Below the pieces are notes generated by a model that had not been told where the DNA came from, ran no database searches, and saw only the letters and a list, made by a program, of their open reading frames with translations. A stretch of DNA of 64,000 nt from contig JARKNW010000035.1 of NCBI GenBank assembly GCA_029976075.1, forward strand, positions 167,482 through 231,481. The letters run 5' to 3'. A program made the position numbers and the translations under genes. Of the stretch, positions 23,538 through 32,526 are shown piece by piece (the first letter of the stretch is position 1; every line of letters starts with the position of its first letter). The DNA comes from Pleomorphomonas sp. (GTDB lineage Bacteria > Pseudomonadota > Alphaproteobacteria > Rhizobiales > Pleomorphomonadaceae).

Positions 23538-25024
23538 TCTACGGTTCCGTTTGCTCCGGCATCGAGGCGGCAAGCGTGGCATGGCATCCGCTCGGCTGGA
23601 CGCCGTCATTCTTCTCGGAAATCGAAGCCTTTCCCCGCGCGGTGCTGGCGCATCATTATCCGGAGGTTCCGCTGCATGGCGACTTCACGACGATCGAGGC
23701 GGGACAATACCAGCCAATCGACCTTCTTGTCGGCGGAACCCCTTGCCAGTCCTTCTCCGTCGCAGGGCTCCGCGCTGGCCTCGATGATGACCGTGGCAAC
23801 CTGGCGCTCGAATTTTGCCGCCTTGCTCGCCGCCTTGGCCCCCGCTGGATCATTTGGGAGAATGTCCCTGGCGTGCTCTCGCTGGACGAAGGGCGAGCTT
23901 TCGCCTCCATCCTCGGAGGGCTGGCAGAGTGCGGGTATGGTCTCGCCTACCGAGTGCTGGACGCTCAATATGTCCGAGTGGACGGCTACGCTCGCGCCGT
24001 CCCCCAACGACGGCAGCGTGTGTTTGTTGTCGGATATCTTGGAGACTGGCGACGTGCCGCCGCGGTACTTCTTGAGCCCGAAGGCTTGCGCAGGGATCCT
24101 CCGCCGCGCCGAGAAGAGGGGCCGAACGCTGCCTGCGGCACTCTTGGAGGCACTTCGCCGGGTGGCGGATGGAGGTTCGGACCCGACGAAGCCGCCGCTG
24201 GACAGCTCATCGCCGGCCCCTTGACGGCCGGAATGGCAAAAAGCGCATCCCGATTGCCTCACGAACAAGGCACGCTGGTGGCGTTCGACCCGACGCAGAT
24301 CACCAGCCCGGCAAACCGTTCGAACCCGCAACCGGGCGGGCCATGCCACACGCTCGCGAAGGGTCAGCAAGCCCCGGTCATCGCCGACGTGGCGCCGACG
24401 CTGGATGCCAGCTATGGCCGCCTTCAGGGATGCTCGGGTCAGGATCTCAATCAAAACCATGGGCTTCTCGTGGCCTTCGGTGGCAACAACACGCGCGGTC
24501 CGATCGAGGTTGCGATGGCTCTCAATGCTCACGGCGGCCCGATGGGGCGAATGGATTTCGAGAGCGAGACATTCGTTGCGGTTCCTGACGTCGCCGCAAC
24601 GCTGACGCTTGGTGCCGAAAGTGCTGGCAAAGGTGGCTGCGCCGGCAGGCGCCGCGAGGACGACCATAATCTCGTCGCCCACACCCTCCGCGCCGACGGC
24701 TTCGACGCCAGCGAGGACGGGACGGGGCGCGGCACGCCGCTGGTTCCTGTCGCGGAGACGCTGACAGCGTCCTGGCACCGTTCGCAAGGGCAGAAGGCCG
24801 GCGACAATGTGGGCCTGATGAACCCGGTTCGCCATGCATCTGGCGTCCGCCGGCTGACGCCGACCGAATGCGAGCGGCTGCAAGGCTTTCCCGACGGTTA
24901 CACGCAAGTGCCCTATCGCGGCAAACCCGCCGCCGATGGCCCGCGCTACAAGGCGATCGGCAATTCCATGGCGTGCAACGTCATGCGCTGGGTCGGCCGC
25001 CGCATCGAGATGATGGAGCAATGA
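23534..25024 (+). CDS. C5-cytosine DNA methyltransferase (Dcm family)
   Basis: A 496-residue enzyme. Motif I is MIYGSVCSGIEAASVAW, motif IV GTPCQSFSVAG with the catalytic Cys, motif VI ENVPG, motif VIII QRRQRVFVVG, motif IX-like RRLTPTECERLQGFPDGYT and motif X YKAIGNSMACNVM. The region between VIII and IX is long (about 230 residues) and rich in Gly, Asn and Gln, as in phage enzymes that read several targets. It probably protects phage DNA from host restriction. The ATG at 23534 overlaps the helicase-methyltransferase stop; the earlier open frame has no motifs. Confidence 0.92.
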   Translation: MIYGSVCSGIEAASVAWHPLGWTPSFFSEIEAFPRAVLAHHYPEVPLHGDFTTIEAGQYQPIDLLVGGTPCQSFSVAGLRAGLDDDRGNLALEFCRLARRLGPRWIIWENVPGVLSLDEGRAFASILGGLAECGYGLAYRVLDAQYVRVDGYARAVPQRRQRVFVVGYLGDWRRAAAVLLEPEGLRRDPPPRREEGPNAACGTLGGTSPGGGWRFGPDEAAAGQLIAGPLTAGMAKSASRLPHEQGTLVAFDPTQITSPANRSNPQPGGPCHTLAKGQQAPVIADVAPTLDASYGRLQGCSGQDLNQNHGLLVAFGGNNTRGPIEVAMALNAHGGPMGRMDFESETFVAVPDVAATLTLGAESAGKGGCAGRRREDDHNLVAHTLRADGFDASEDGTGRGTPLVPVAETLTASWHRSQGQKAGDNVGLMNPVRHASGVRRLTPTECERLQGFPDGYTQVPYRGKPAADGPRYKAIGNSMACNVMRWVGRRIEMMEQ

Positions 25025-27795
25025 CCGTGCAGGACCAAGGCTCCATTCTCTCTTCTGCTCTCGACTATGCGGCGCGCGGCTGGCGGGTCTTTCCTTGCGA
25101 CCCAGGACATCGCAAGCCGAAGGCTGCCCTGCTGTCGACGCGCAAGGATGCGGATGGCAAGGCCATTCCCGGCAGCGGCTGGATCGAACAGGCGTCGAGC
25201 GACCCCGACAAGATCCGCGCCTGGTGGAAGCGCTGGCCGGATGCGCTGATCGGCGCCATTCCCGGCGCGGCCGGGGCCTTCGTGATCGACCTTGATCCGA
25301 AGGGTGAGCCCATCGAGGCTGTCGAGGCGCGACTGGTCGAGGCGATCGGTGCGCCCCTGCCCGACTGCCCACGGACGCGGACGCAGAGCGGCGGCATCCA
25401 TCTGTGGTTCAGGAAGCCGGCCGGCAAGCAGTTTGGCAACCACAGCCTCGGCCTCGACAATATCGATATCCGGGTGGATGGCGGCTATGTGATCGTCGCC
25501 CCGTCGCGCATGCTCTCCGGCGCCAGCTATGAGTGGATCGGCGGACGCATGTTCGATGAGACGGCGCCGGAAGTGCCGGCACGCGTGGTGGAAATCATCG
25601 AAGCGCGCAAGAACCACGAGGCAGAGGCCTTGCCTCAACTGCCAGCCGCCGCGCCCGTGCAGCATGTTCGCCCCGACAACCCCGCTGAAGTCGCCCGGCG
25701 GCGCTATGCGCTTTCCATGCTGGATGGCATAGGCCGTGACATCGCGACGACACAGACGCGGCGGGGTACGGCCTTGTATGCCGGCGCGGCGAAGGCTGGG
25801 CGGATGGTGGCCTGTGGAGTGATCTCCGACCGCGAGGCGCTGGCCGTGCTGCAGGATGCCGCCGACGCCTGCGGGCTGACCAAGAAGGACGGGCCGCAGA
25901 GCGTGGCGCGCGAAATTGCCAACGGCCTTTCGGAGGGTCGCGCCGACCCGGACAGCAAGGTGCGCGACAAGTTTGAGGAGATCGGCCGAGAGGCTGAGGA
26001 ACGCGCCGGCCGCCGCGCCGTGCGGCCGCCTCCGGTCTCCAGCGAGGACGACTATGGCGAGGTGATCAGCAAGGGCACCGGTGCCTCGGCCGAACAGCCC
26101 GACGATGAGCCATTCGACGATGGCGAGATCGAGGATGACGCAGATCTTCCCGTTTCCAGCCCCGCGAACCCCGACAAGGGAACCGACATTTCCGAGAAGC
26201 TGCGCAAGGCATCGGCGCTCGACCATTCCGACACCGACAACGGGAAGCGGCTGATCATCTATTTCGGCGACGACTTGCGCGTGATGGCCTTGGAGGGCGA
26301 ACGGAACTTCGGCTATCTCGTGTGGACCGGTCGCTATTGGGACATGAAGTTCGGGCCGGATGCCGCCGTGCGTATGGCTCAGCGGGTGGGCGACTATATT
26401 CAGCTTGAGGCGGATTTTCTGGTTGCGACCCCGGCCGAGACTGAGGCGATTGCCGCCGGTGCCGATGCCGCCAAGGCGCTCGACAAGCTGGAAGCGGAAA
26501 CGCCGCGCACCGACTGGACCGATGCCCAGAAGGCCAAGGCGAAGGTGCTGGAAGAGGCGATCGACGAAGGCAAGGCCGCGCGTGCCGCATTGGACCGCCG
26601 CAAGGTTGCCCGCCGCAAGTTCGGCATCAGTTCCAAGAACAAATCGCGCGTCGAGGCCATGCTGCAGATGGCGGCGCCGCACCTGACGGTGCCCTCAAGC
26701 GCCTGGAATGCCAACGCCTATCGGTTTGCGACGCGCAGCCATACCCACGTTTGGGAGACGACCGGCGACCCCGACAACCCCAGAGGGAGGCGCCTCAAGA
26801 CCGTGTCGGGGCACAATCGCGAGGACATGCTGACCCGCATTCTGGATATCGAATACGATCCTGATGCGCAGGCGCGGCGCTGGCGGGGATTTCTCGACCA
26901 GATGCTGCGGGATGGCTCGGTCATCGCTTACGTGCAGACGTTCAATGGCCTGTGCTTGACGGGCATTCCGATCCAGAAGCTGCTCTTCCACTATGGCTTC
27001 GGCGCCAACGGCAAGTCGATTTTCCTTGAGGTGATGAGCCGCGTTCTCTCTGAGCTCTCCGTGACGCTGGCCGCCGAAACCGTGTCGGGCACGGCCGAGC
27101 GCAATGCCCAGGGCGCCACACCGGATCTCGCGAGGCTCTACAGCCGATGGGCCGTGCGCATTCCCGAACTGCCCAAGGGCGTGCCGCTGCGCGAAAGCCT
27201 TGTGAAGACGCTGACCGGCGGCGAGGCCATCCCTGTTCGAAATCTGTTCAAGGGTATGTTCGAGTTCGTGCCCGTGGCCAAGCCGCAGGGATCCGGCAAC
27301 GGCTATCCGACGCTCGATGGATCCGACTACGGCATGATGCGCCGCCTGTCGGTGGTGTTCTGGCCGGTGACGGTGGCCGAAGAGGATCGGCGCGACTTCA
27401 ACGACATGGTCGACGAGTTCATGCAGGAAGCCTCGGGCATCCTCAACTGGCTGATCGACGGCGCATTGATGTACTTCGACCAAGGGTTGCAAGAACCCGA
27501 CAAGGTGAAGGCGGCGACGGCCGATCTCAAGTCGGAAATGGACCCGGTCGGCCGGTTCAAGGAGGCGTGCATTCGCACCCGCGAAGGGGCGCGCGTTCAG
27601 GCGCGAGAGATGTTCATCGCCTATGAGAATTGGTGCAATGCCAATTCCGTCAAGCCCTTCACTGAGGCGCGCTTCGGCCGGATCATGAAAACCAAGCTGG
27701 CGACCGTCGAGGATCGGTTGAGATATTACGTCGATGTCGAGCTGCACGACGTGCCCGCCAAGCGCTCGGCCTGGGAAATGGAAGATGCGCCCTGA
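25021..27795 (+). CDS. Primase-helicase (prim-pol plus D5/P4-type helicase)
   Basis: A 924-residue replication protein. Residues about 10-200 form a prim-pol domain with FVIDLDPKG (metal-binding D-x-D), SGGIHLWF (family sGGxHhxF) and DGGYVIVAPS. An acidic linker (residues about 345-400) follows. The C-terminal half is a D5-like superfamily III helicase with Walker A GFGANGKS (about residue 660) and a conserved WAVRIPELPKG block. It would synthesise primers and unwind the origin. The iteron region immediately downstream is probably its target. Coupled to the methyltransferase by ATGA. Confidence 0.9.
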   Translation: MTVQDQGSILSSALDYAARGWRVFPCDPGHRKPKAALLSTRKDADGKAIPGSGWIEQASSDPDKIRAWWKRWPDALIGAIPGAAGAFVIDLDPKGEPIEAVEARLVEAIGAPLPDCPRTRTQSGGIHLWFRKPAGKQFGNHSLGLDNIDIRVDGGYVIVAPSRMLSGASYEWIGGRMFDETAPEVPARVVEIIEARKNHEAEALPQLPAAAPVQHVRPDNPAEVARRRYALSMLDGIGRDIATTQTRRGTALYAGAAKAGRMVACGVISDREALAVLQDAADACGLTKKDGPQSVAREIANGLSEGRADPDSKVRDKFEEIGREAEERAGRRAVRPPPVSSEDDYGEVISKGTGASAEQPDDEPFDDGEIEDDADLPVSSPANPDKGTDISEKLRKASALDHSDTDNGKRLIIYFGDDLRVMALEGERNFGYLVWTGRYWDMKFGPDAAVRMAQRVGDYIQLEADFLVATPAETEAIAAGADAAKALDKLEAETPRTDWTDAQKAKAKVLEEAIDEGKAARAALDRRKVARRKFGISSKNKSRVEAMLQMAAPHLTVPSSAWNANAYRFATRSHTHVWETTGDPDNPRGRRLKTVSGHNREDMLTRILDIEYDPDAQARRWRGFLDQMLRDGSVIAYVQTFNGLCLTGIPIQKLLFHYGFGANGKSIFLEVMSRVLSELSVTLAAETVSGTAERNAQGATPDLARLYSRWAVRIPELPKGVPLRESLVKTLTGGEAIPVRNLFKGMFEFVPVAKPQGSGNGYPTLDGSDYGMMRRLSVVFWPVTVAEEDRRDFNDMVDEFMQEASGILNWLIDGALMYFDQGLQEPDKVKAATADLKSEMDPVGRFKEACIRTREGARVQAREMFIAYENWCNANSVKPFTEARFGRIMKTKLATVEDRLRYYVDVELHDVPAKRSAWEMEDAP

Positions 27796-27811
27796 TGCAA
27801 CCATGCGGCGA

Positions 27812-28089
27812 CGAGGGTTTTCGAGGGTTTGCGAGGGTTTTGCGAGGGTTTCGGGGCGCGGGGATGGCGGAAATCCGCCACTTGCGAGGGTTTTCGAGGG
27901 TTTCCGCGCGGCGCGCGTATAGAAAACCATGACCAGGCCGAATGGATGATTTCGATGAAAGAAAACATATCGATGCGCGGAAAACCCTCGAAAACCCTCG
28001 CAAGTGTTTATAAGTAATTGAAATACAACAATAAAATAGGCGCGAGGGTTTGATATAAACCCTCGCAAACCCTCGAAAACCCTCGCAAG
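27812..28089. repeat. Iteron cluster, probable phage replication origin
   Basis: The octamer GAGGGTTT occurs 12 times in 278 bases: seven on the plus strand and five inverted. The first four (27813-27851) are spaced 10, 10 and 11 bp, in phase with the helix. Blocks 27881-27909 and 27974-28003 are inverted copies of each other with one base difference over about 30 bp. Further copies at 28043-28089 repeat the same modules. An AT-rich stretch (about 28004-28040) lies between inverted groups and could be the unwinding element. It is placed directly after the primase-helicase gene. Confidence 0.7.
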
Positions 28090-28107
28090 AGGACAGGAGT
28101 GGACAAA

Positions 28108-28881
28108 ATGGGCGTCGTCACAATCGAAAAGCTGCTGCATTGGGCGTTCGTCGAGCAGATGCCGACGCCTGACCAGGGTGCGATGATGTCGGTTTGTGGG
28201 TTCGGGCCTTGGAGTGCCTTGGGAACGCGGGTCGATAGCAGCCCATCTGGAAATGGCATGTGGTGGGTGACTGGCGAGGTTGATCCAGATGCGGTGACGG
28301 TGGTGAATGCCGTCGCGGCGCTCGATAGCCTTATGGTCAGGGAAGACGACAGTCACGACATCATGGCCGGCTGGCCCGATTTCGGAGCGCTGGGCGAGGA
28401 GCAAGTAGCAAAAGCATGGTCGCTGCTTACCATCCCCGCCGATGAGGGGCGGTTAGCGCTGAAGGCGCCGCTGTCGGCGTTGGTCAGGCGCGTTGCCGTG
28501 CTTGAAACTTGGCCTGTCTGGGAGTGCGGCGAGCCGCGTGTGGATGTGGCAAAGGTTGAAGGAAAACCCGCTTGGTTCCGCAAGATTTCCCAGCCGGTCG
28601 AATGGTCGGCAGATGGAAAGGCAATGCGCTGGGTTGAGGTTGAAGTAGACGGTCGCAACAAGATTTCACGCCGGCCTTATGACGGCGCCTATCGCAAATT
28701 CATACTGACGCCGGATGTAAGTGGCGCTCTGGCGCGGCGCATCGAGTATGGGCTGACCCATGCGGCGCTCACACGGCTGGCCGAAGATCTCGACGGGTTG
28801 GGTGGCCGAAAGATCCTGCCGCCGATGTGTTCGTCAATGCCATGGGCATCGGGTGCAAAAAATCTACAGGTAGGGGCTTGA
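28108..28881 (+). CDS. Conserved hypothetical phage protein
   Basis: A 257-residue protein beginning MGVVTIEKLLHWAFVEQMP. Notable parts are TPDQGAMMSVCGFGPW, WPVWECGEPRVDVAKVEGKPAWFRKI and PYDGAYRKFILTPDVSGALARRIEYGLTHAAL. No catalytic motif is seen. AGGAG lies eight bases before the ATG at 28108. It is the last gene before a strong terminator and directly follows the iterons, so a role in replication or in late control is possible. Confidence 0.55.
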   Translation: MGVVTIEKLLHWAFVEQMPTPDQGAMMSVCGFGPWSALGTRVDSSPSGNGMWWVTGEVDPDAVTVVNAVAALDSLMVREDDSHDIMAGWPDFGALGEEQVAKAWSLLTIPADEGRLALKAPLSALVRRVAVLETWPVWECGEPRVDVAKVEGKPAWFRKISQPVEWSADGKAMRWVEVEVDGRNKISRRPYDGAYRKFILTPDVSGALARRIEYGLTHAALTRLAEDLDGLGGRKILPPMCSSMPWASGAKNLQVGA

Positions 28882-28932
28882 CCTGCGCCAAGTGGCAGGA
28901 GTAGGTTTCGCTCAGGGTGTAAACCAAGATAC

Positions 28933-28970
28933 GAACCCCGGTAGCGGAGACGCTGCCGGGGTTTCTGTTT
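28933..28970 (+). terminator. Strong terminator between early and late genes
   Basis: A perfect 13-bp stem (AACCCCGGTAGCG with CGCTGCCGGGGTT, one G-T pair) around a GAGA tetraloop, followed by TTTCTGTTT. It lies 9 bases before the first late ATG at 28980, so late expression needs read-through or antitermination. Confidence 0.85.
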
Positions 28971-28979
28971 GGAGAGATC

Positions 28980-29168
28980 ATGCCTTGTCATTGCGCCGAG
29001 CGTCGGCAGGTGATTTCGATCGCTGCCGGGCTCGTCATGCGCGGCAGGTTGGAGGCTATTCCGCCGGCGGCGCATTTCGTTGTGCGCACCATGGCTGAGG
29101 ATGCCAAGGCTGGCGTGAAGGCAACGGTCGAAGCCGCTCGTCGCAGGATCGTCCGTGCTGGCGCTTGA
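28980..29168 (+). CDS. Small late protein
   Basis: A 62-residue protein (MPCHCAERRQVISIAAGLVMRGRLEAIPPAAHFVVRTMAED...), with GGAGAG before the ATG. It overlaps the next gene by 14 bases. The short size and head-operon position suggest a structural or regulatory accessory; no family is recognised. Confidence 0.5.
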   Translation: MPCHCAERRQVISIAAGLVMRGRLEAIPPAAHFVVRTMAEDAKAGVKATVEAARRRIVRAGA

Positions 29169-29739
29169 GTTCGAGCATCGTGATATCGATGCTCTCGGGC
29201 GTGGCCTGTCCGCTGCCGGCAAGAGCATTGCGGTCAAGTCCATGGCGCGCGCCATGCAACGGCTTACCCAGATGGCCCGGACGCGCATTGTGCGCGAAAG
29301 TGCCGAACGTACCGACATGCCGGTCGGTAAAGTGCGGGCCATCACCACGGCGCATTTCAACGCCGGCAGCAACACGATCGAAGTCATCGAGCGGTCGGGC
29401 TGGATACCGCTTGCCAAGTTGTCTCCGCGCCAGACGCGGAAAGGCGTGAGCGTTCCCGGCCGAGGTTCATACAATCACGCCTTCATGGCCATGATGAAGT
29501 CTGGCCACTATGGCGTGTTCCGTCGTGTGACGGGCGAGGACATGGACCCGCGCCACGCCAAGGAAAAATACGGTCGATCGAAGAAGCAAGCGATCCGGGA
29601 ACTGTTTGGCGCCAACCCTGCGCACGATGTGACCAACAATCCAGACGAGTTCATGAAGGTGCTGGCCGAGCTGATCGAAACCAACCTGATGCCTCGCTAC
29701 CTTCACGAACTCGACCGCATGCTTGCCGAGATCAAGTGA
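29155..29739 (+). CDS. Minor tail/neck protein, GPZ-like
   Basis: A 194-residue protein starting at GTG 29155. The basic N-terminal helices (ALGRGLSAAGKSIAVKSMARAMQRLTQMARTR) and the core IPLAKLSPRQTRKGVSVPGRGSYNHAFMAMMKSGHYGVFRR resemble lambda minor tail protein Z (PF06763), which helps stabilise the tail end before head joining. In lambda gpZ is encoded with head-tail genes; here it precedes the terminase. Confidence 0.6.
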   Translation: MLALEFEHRDIDALGRGLSAAGKSIAVKSMARAMQRLTQMARTRIVRESAERTDMPVGKVRAITTAHFNAGSNTIEVIERSGWIPLAKLSPRQTRKGVSVPGRGSYNHAFMAMMKSGHYGVFRRVTGEDMDPRHAKEKYGRSKKQAIRELFGANPAHDVTNNPDEFMKVLAELIETNLMPRYLHELDRMLAEIK

Positions 29740-29769
29740 TCCGCACCCGCCTGCCCAGCCCTCGGCTGA

Positions 29770-29823
29770 TGTTTCACACGTCCTGTTTCACGACCCAAAC
29801 GATGTTTCACAGGTATGTTTCAC
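29770..29823 (+). repeat. TGTTTCAC direct repeats, candidate terminase binding site
   Basis: Four exact TGTTTCAC copies start at 29770, 29784, 29803 and 29816 (spacings 14, 19 and 13). They lie in the 207-bp gap just upstream of the small-terminase gene, where lambda has its cos site with repeated gpNu1-binding sequences. Confidence 0.55.
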
Positions 29824-29904
29824 AGTAGGGACCGTACACCCGTTCCGCCCACAGGCGGGCCGGGACGACCCCAAAAAGTTGCCAGTGAAAGGGTCGAAAA
29901 TATT

Positions 29905-29956
29905 GGGTTGACGGGGTTGTCAGGTTGATGGCTGGAGGTTGACGCGTTGACGGTTG
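29905..29956 (+). repeat. Degenerate GTTGAC-type repeats before the small terminase gene
   Basis: Six GTTGAC/GTTGAT/GTTGTC copies in about 50 bases run up to the start codon region at 29947. They could belong to the packaging site or be a simple repeat. Confidence 0.3.
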
Positions 29957-30543
29957 TCATGTGGACCATTCGGCAGATTGCCGAGCGTGACAAAGTCAGC
30001 AAGCAGGCGGTTTCCAAGACGGTTGCCAAGATGCGCGCCGACAAGGGCGAGGATGGCATAGAACTGGATGGCCTGGGACGCGTCGCCAAGGTATCGGTGG
30101 CGCACTATGACGAGTACCGGCAGCGGTTCGTAAACCCTGCCAAGGCCTCGGCACCTATCAGATCGGGTGACGATGTACCAGTTGCAGCCGCTCAAGACCC
30201 GCCGCGGCGCCAGGAAGATAGCTTCGACGAGGCTCGGCGGCAGAATGAGTGGATCAAGAACGCCCGCGAGAAGCTGCGTTACCAGGAAGACACCAAACTC
30301 CTGATGCGCGCCGATCGTGTTCGGGAAGCGCAGACGATGGCCGGAGCCGAGATCAAGGCGATCGTCAGCCGGCTGCCGAACAAGGCGGACGACCTGGCAA
30401 CGGCACTCGGCCGGTCTGGCGTGCATGGTCTAAGGCTGAAGTTGCGCGACATCGCGAATGAAATGCTGACGCAGATCGCCGACAAGCTGAATGAAATCGC
30501 CAACACGGCGCCCGACGAGGACGAGCTTATCGAGGAAGATTGA
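29947..30543 (+). CDS. Terminase small subunit (Nu1-like)
   Basis: A 198-residue DNA-packaging protein. The N-terminal helix-turn-helix (TIRQIAERDKVSKQAVSKTVAKMRADKGEDGIELDG) resembles gpNu1-type DNA recognition; a long helical region (NAREKLRYQEDTKLLMRADRVREAQTMAGAEIKAI) and an acidic tail DEDELIEED follow. It should bind the cos/pac site and recruit the large subunit. TTG at 29947 is taken as start because GGAGG lies eight bases upstream; ATG 29959 lacks a site. Overlaps the large subunit start. Confidence 0.75.
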   Translation: MTVVMWTIRQIAERDKVSKQAVSKTVAKMRADKGEDGIELDGLGRVAKVSVAHYDEYRQRFVNPAKASAPIRSGDDVPVAAAQDPPRRQEDSFDEARRQNEWIKNAREKLRYQEDTKLLMRADRVREAQTMAGAEIKAIVSRLPNKADDLATALGRSGVHGLRLKLRDIANEMLTQIADKLNEIANTAPDEDELIEED

Positions 30544-32525
30544 TGACGGCGCATCCTGGCGCGCTCAAGGCGGTTGCTTCCGGCATCGCCGAGAGTTGCA
30601 GACCTCGCCCGCCGAAGCCTTTTTCCGAGTGGATTCGCACGAACATCGAGTTGGTGGACGGCCCCAAGAAAGGGGAACTGTGGTCACCGGAGGATGCGCC
30701 TTACCTCGTTGAGGTGGCGGAATGCCTGTCGATCGAAAACCCTTGCACCGAGGTGTCGGTACGCAAGGCGCAGCAGACCGGCGTATCGATCCTGGCGCTG
30801 GCGTGGTGCCTCTATCTCGCCGAGGTGGCGCCGGATAACATTCTCTACGGCGTGCCGGGCCTCGACGCGCTGCGCGATATCAACTCCGGCAAGCTGCAGC
30901 GGCTGATCGACAAGCACGCCGAGCGAACCGGGAAGACGACGATCTTCCCGGTAAAGGATCGGAGCGGGACAGGCTCGACCGCCTCGGAAAAGAAGTTTGC
31001 CGGCGGCAGCCTCTACATGGCGAATGCCAATGCCGTGATGGATCTGTCGGCCAAGACGATCCGGTATGGCGTTGAAGACGAACTGTCAAAATGGTCGACG
31101 CTACCAAACGGCGCCGATCCGGAAAACCTGTTCTTCGGGCGCTTCACAGCGTTTCGTCGCTTGCAGGAGTTCAAGATTTTCCGGCTTTCGACGCCGGAAC
31201 TCGATAGCGGAAACCCGGCCGATGATGCGCCTGGTCATTGCCGGATCGACCGGCATTTCCAGCGCTCCGACCAGCGGTACTGGCACGTCAAGTGCCCGGC
31301 CTGCGGCAAGGAACAGGTTCTCGGCGACAAGCAACTTGTCATTGACCGTGACAATCCGGAACGTTCGACACTGCGTTGCCAGCATTGTCCGCATGAGATC
31401 ACCGAAGATGAGCGGGTCGATGCGGTTCGTCGCGGGCGCTGGATAGCGACAAGACCCGGGCCGGGGCGGCATCCTGGTTTTCACATCGACGCGTTCATTT
31501 CGCTGATGATGTCGATCGGCGAGATCGTCAAGGACAAGAAGGAATACGCCAGGAAGGGCGAAGCCGGCGAGAAGGACTACGCTAACGTCGTCTGCGCGCT
31601 GCCATTTGCGCCGAAGGGGAATGCGCCCGATCACAAGAGGCTGATGGAACGGCGGGAGGATTATCCAGCCGAGACCATTCCGCCAGGCGCGCTGATCTTT
31701 ACCGGCGGCGCCGATATCCAGAGCTACGGCATTTATCTGGAGATGGTGGCGTTTGCCGAGGATCGGCAGAGCTGGACGGTTTCCGCGGAGTTCTTTGAAG
31801 GCGCGACGGATAACCCGACGGTCGGCGCGTGGGCATTGCTCGAGGAGTACATCGGGCGAGAGTTTCCGGACGCATGGGGCGTGTTGTGGCGGCCCGATGC
31901 GGTTGCTATCGACAGTGGCTATCGCACCAACCAGGTATTGGAGTTCTGCCGACGCCATCCTGGAACCTACGCCACCAAGGGCGAAGGAAAACGAGGCGTT
32001 CCGGCCATCTCGCCGCCACAGCGCAAGAGCGTGACCCGCAAGGGAAAACGCAAGCGCTACGGGTCATCGATGAGTTGGCCGGTTGGTACATGGGCTCTCA
32101 AGCAAGAGCTTATGGGCAACCTGCACAAGACAGGCGTTGCCGCGGGAGAGGTGTGTGACCCACCTGGTTACGCTCACTTCCATAACCAGTTGGGCGAAGA
32201 GTATTTCCAGCAACTGACGTCGGAATACTTCAAGCAAACTCTGGCCAACGGCCGGCTGCATGAAGAATGGGCCAAACGACGCGAGCATAACCACTGGCTC
32301 GATTGTCGGATCGGCGCCATGGCGATGGCCGAAATGATTGGCTTGACCCGGATGACGCCGATCGAATGGGCGGCGCTGAGAGCACGGCGAATGCCTTCGC
32401 CGCAAGCCGATCTTCTATCGCCGGCTCCTGTCAGGGTGCAGGCGCCCGGGACACCTGAAAAACCGCAACCGGCGGCCGCGAAAGCGGAAAAGCCACGCGT
32501 CAACCGTTGGGCATCGAGGTCGTAA
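30543..32525 (+). CDS. Terminase large subunit, GpA family
   Basis: A 660-residue packaging ATPase-nuclease of the lambda GpA family. The ATPase region has EVSVRKAQQTGVSIL (the adenine/P-loop variant of this family) and GVEDELSKW. A zinc ribbon (CPACGKE...CQHCPHE) lies at about residues 255-285. The nuclease region includes FTGGADIQ and AIDSGYRTNQV. It cuts concatemers and drives DNA into the prohead. The ATG at 30543 overlaps the small-subunit stop. Confidence 0.93.
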   Translation: MTAHPGALKAVASGIAESCRPRPPKPFSEWIRTNIELVDGPKKGELWSPEDAPYLVEVAECLSIENPCTEVSVRKAQQTGVSILALAWCLYLAEVAPDNILYGVPGLDALRDINSGKLQRLIDKHAERTGKTTIFPVKDRSGTGSTASEKKFAGGSLYMANANAVMDLSAKTIRYGVEDELSKWSTLPNGADPENLFFGRFTAFRRLQEFKIFRLSTPELDSGNPADDAPGHCRIDRHFQRSDQRYWHVKCPACGKEQVLGDKQLVIDRDNPERSTLRCQHCPHEITEDERVDAVRRGRWIATRPGPGRHPGFHIDAFISLMMSIGEIVKDKKEYARKGEAGEKDYANVVCALPFAPKGNAPDHKRLMERREDYPAETIPPGALIFTGGADIQSYGIYLEMVAFAEDRQSWTVSAEFFEGATDNPTVGAWALLEEYIGREFPDAWGVLWRPDAVAIDSGYRTNQVLEFCRRHPGTYATKGEGKRGVPAISPPQRKSVTRKGKRKRYGSSMSWPVGTWALKQELMGNLHKTGVAAGEVCDPPGYAHFHNQLGEEYFQQLTSEYFKQTLANGRLHEEWAKRREHNHWLDCRIGAMAMAEMIGLTRMTPIEWAALRARRMPSPQADLLSPAPVRVQAPGTPEKPQPAAAKAEKPRVNRWASRS

Positions 32526-32526
32526 A

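Noticed and set aside
21147..23609. An 820-codon minus-strand frame opposite the helicase-methyltransferase gene
   Set aside because: It mirrors the codon pattern of the strong plus-strand gene, has no ribosome site and no recognisable motif.
24946..26682. A 578-codon minus-strand frame opposite the primase-helicase gene
   Set aside because: Antisense shadow in GC-rich DNA; the plus strand shows clear primase motifs.
27812..28089. CRISPR array
   Set aside because: The repeat unit is only 8-11 bp, is present in both orientations and has no regular spacers; it fits iterons instead.
28099..28107. GTG 28099 as start of the post-iteron gene
   Set aside because: The AGGAG site lies immediately at the GTG, whereas it is eight bases before ATG 28108.
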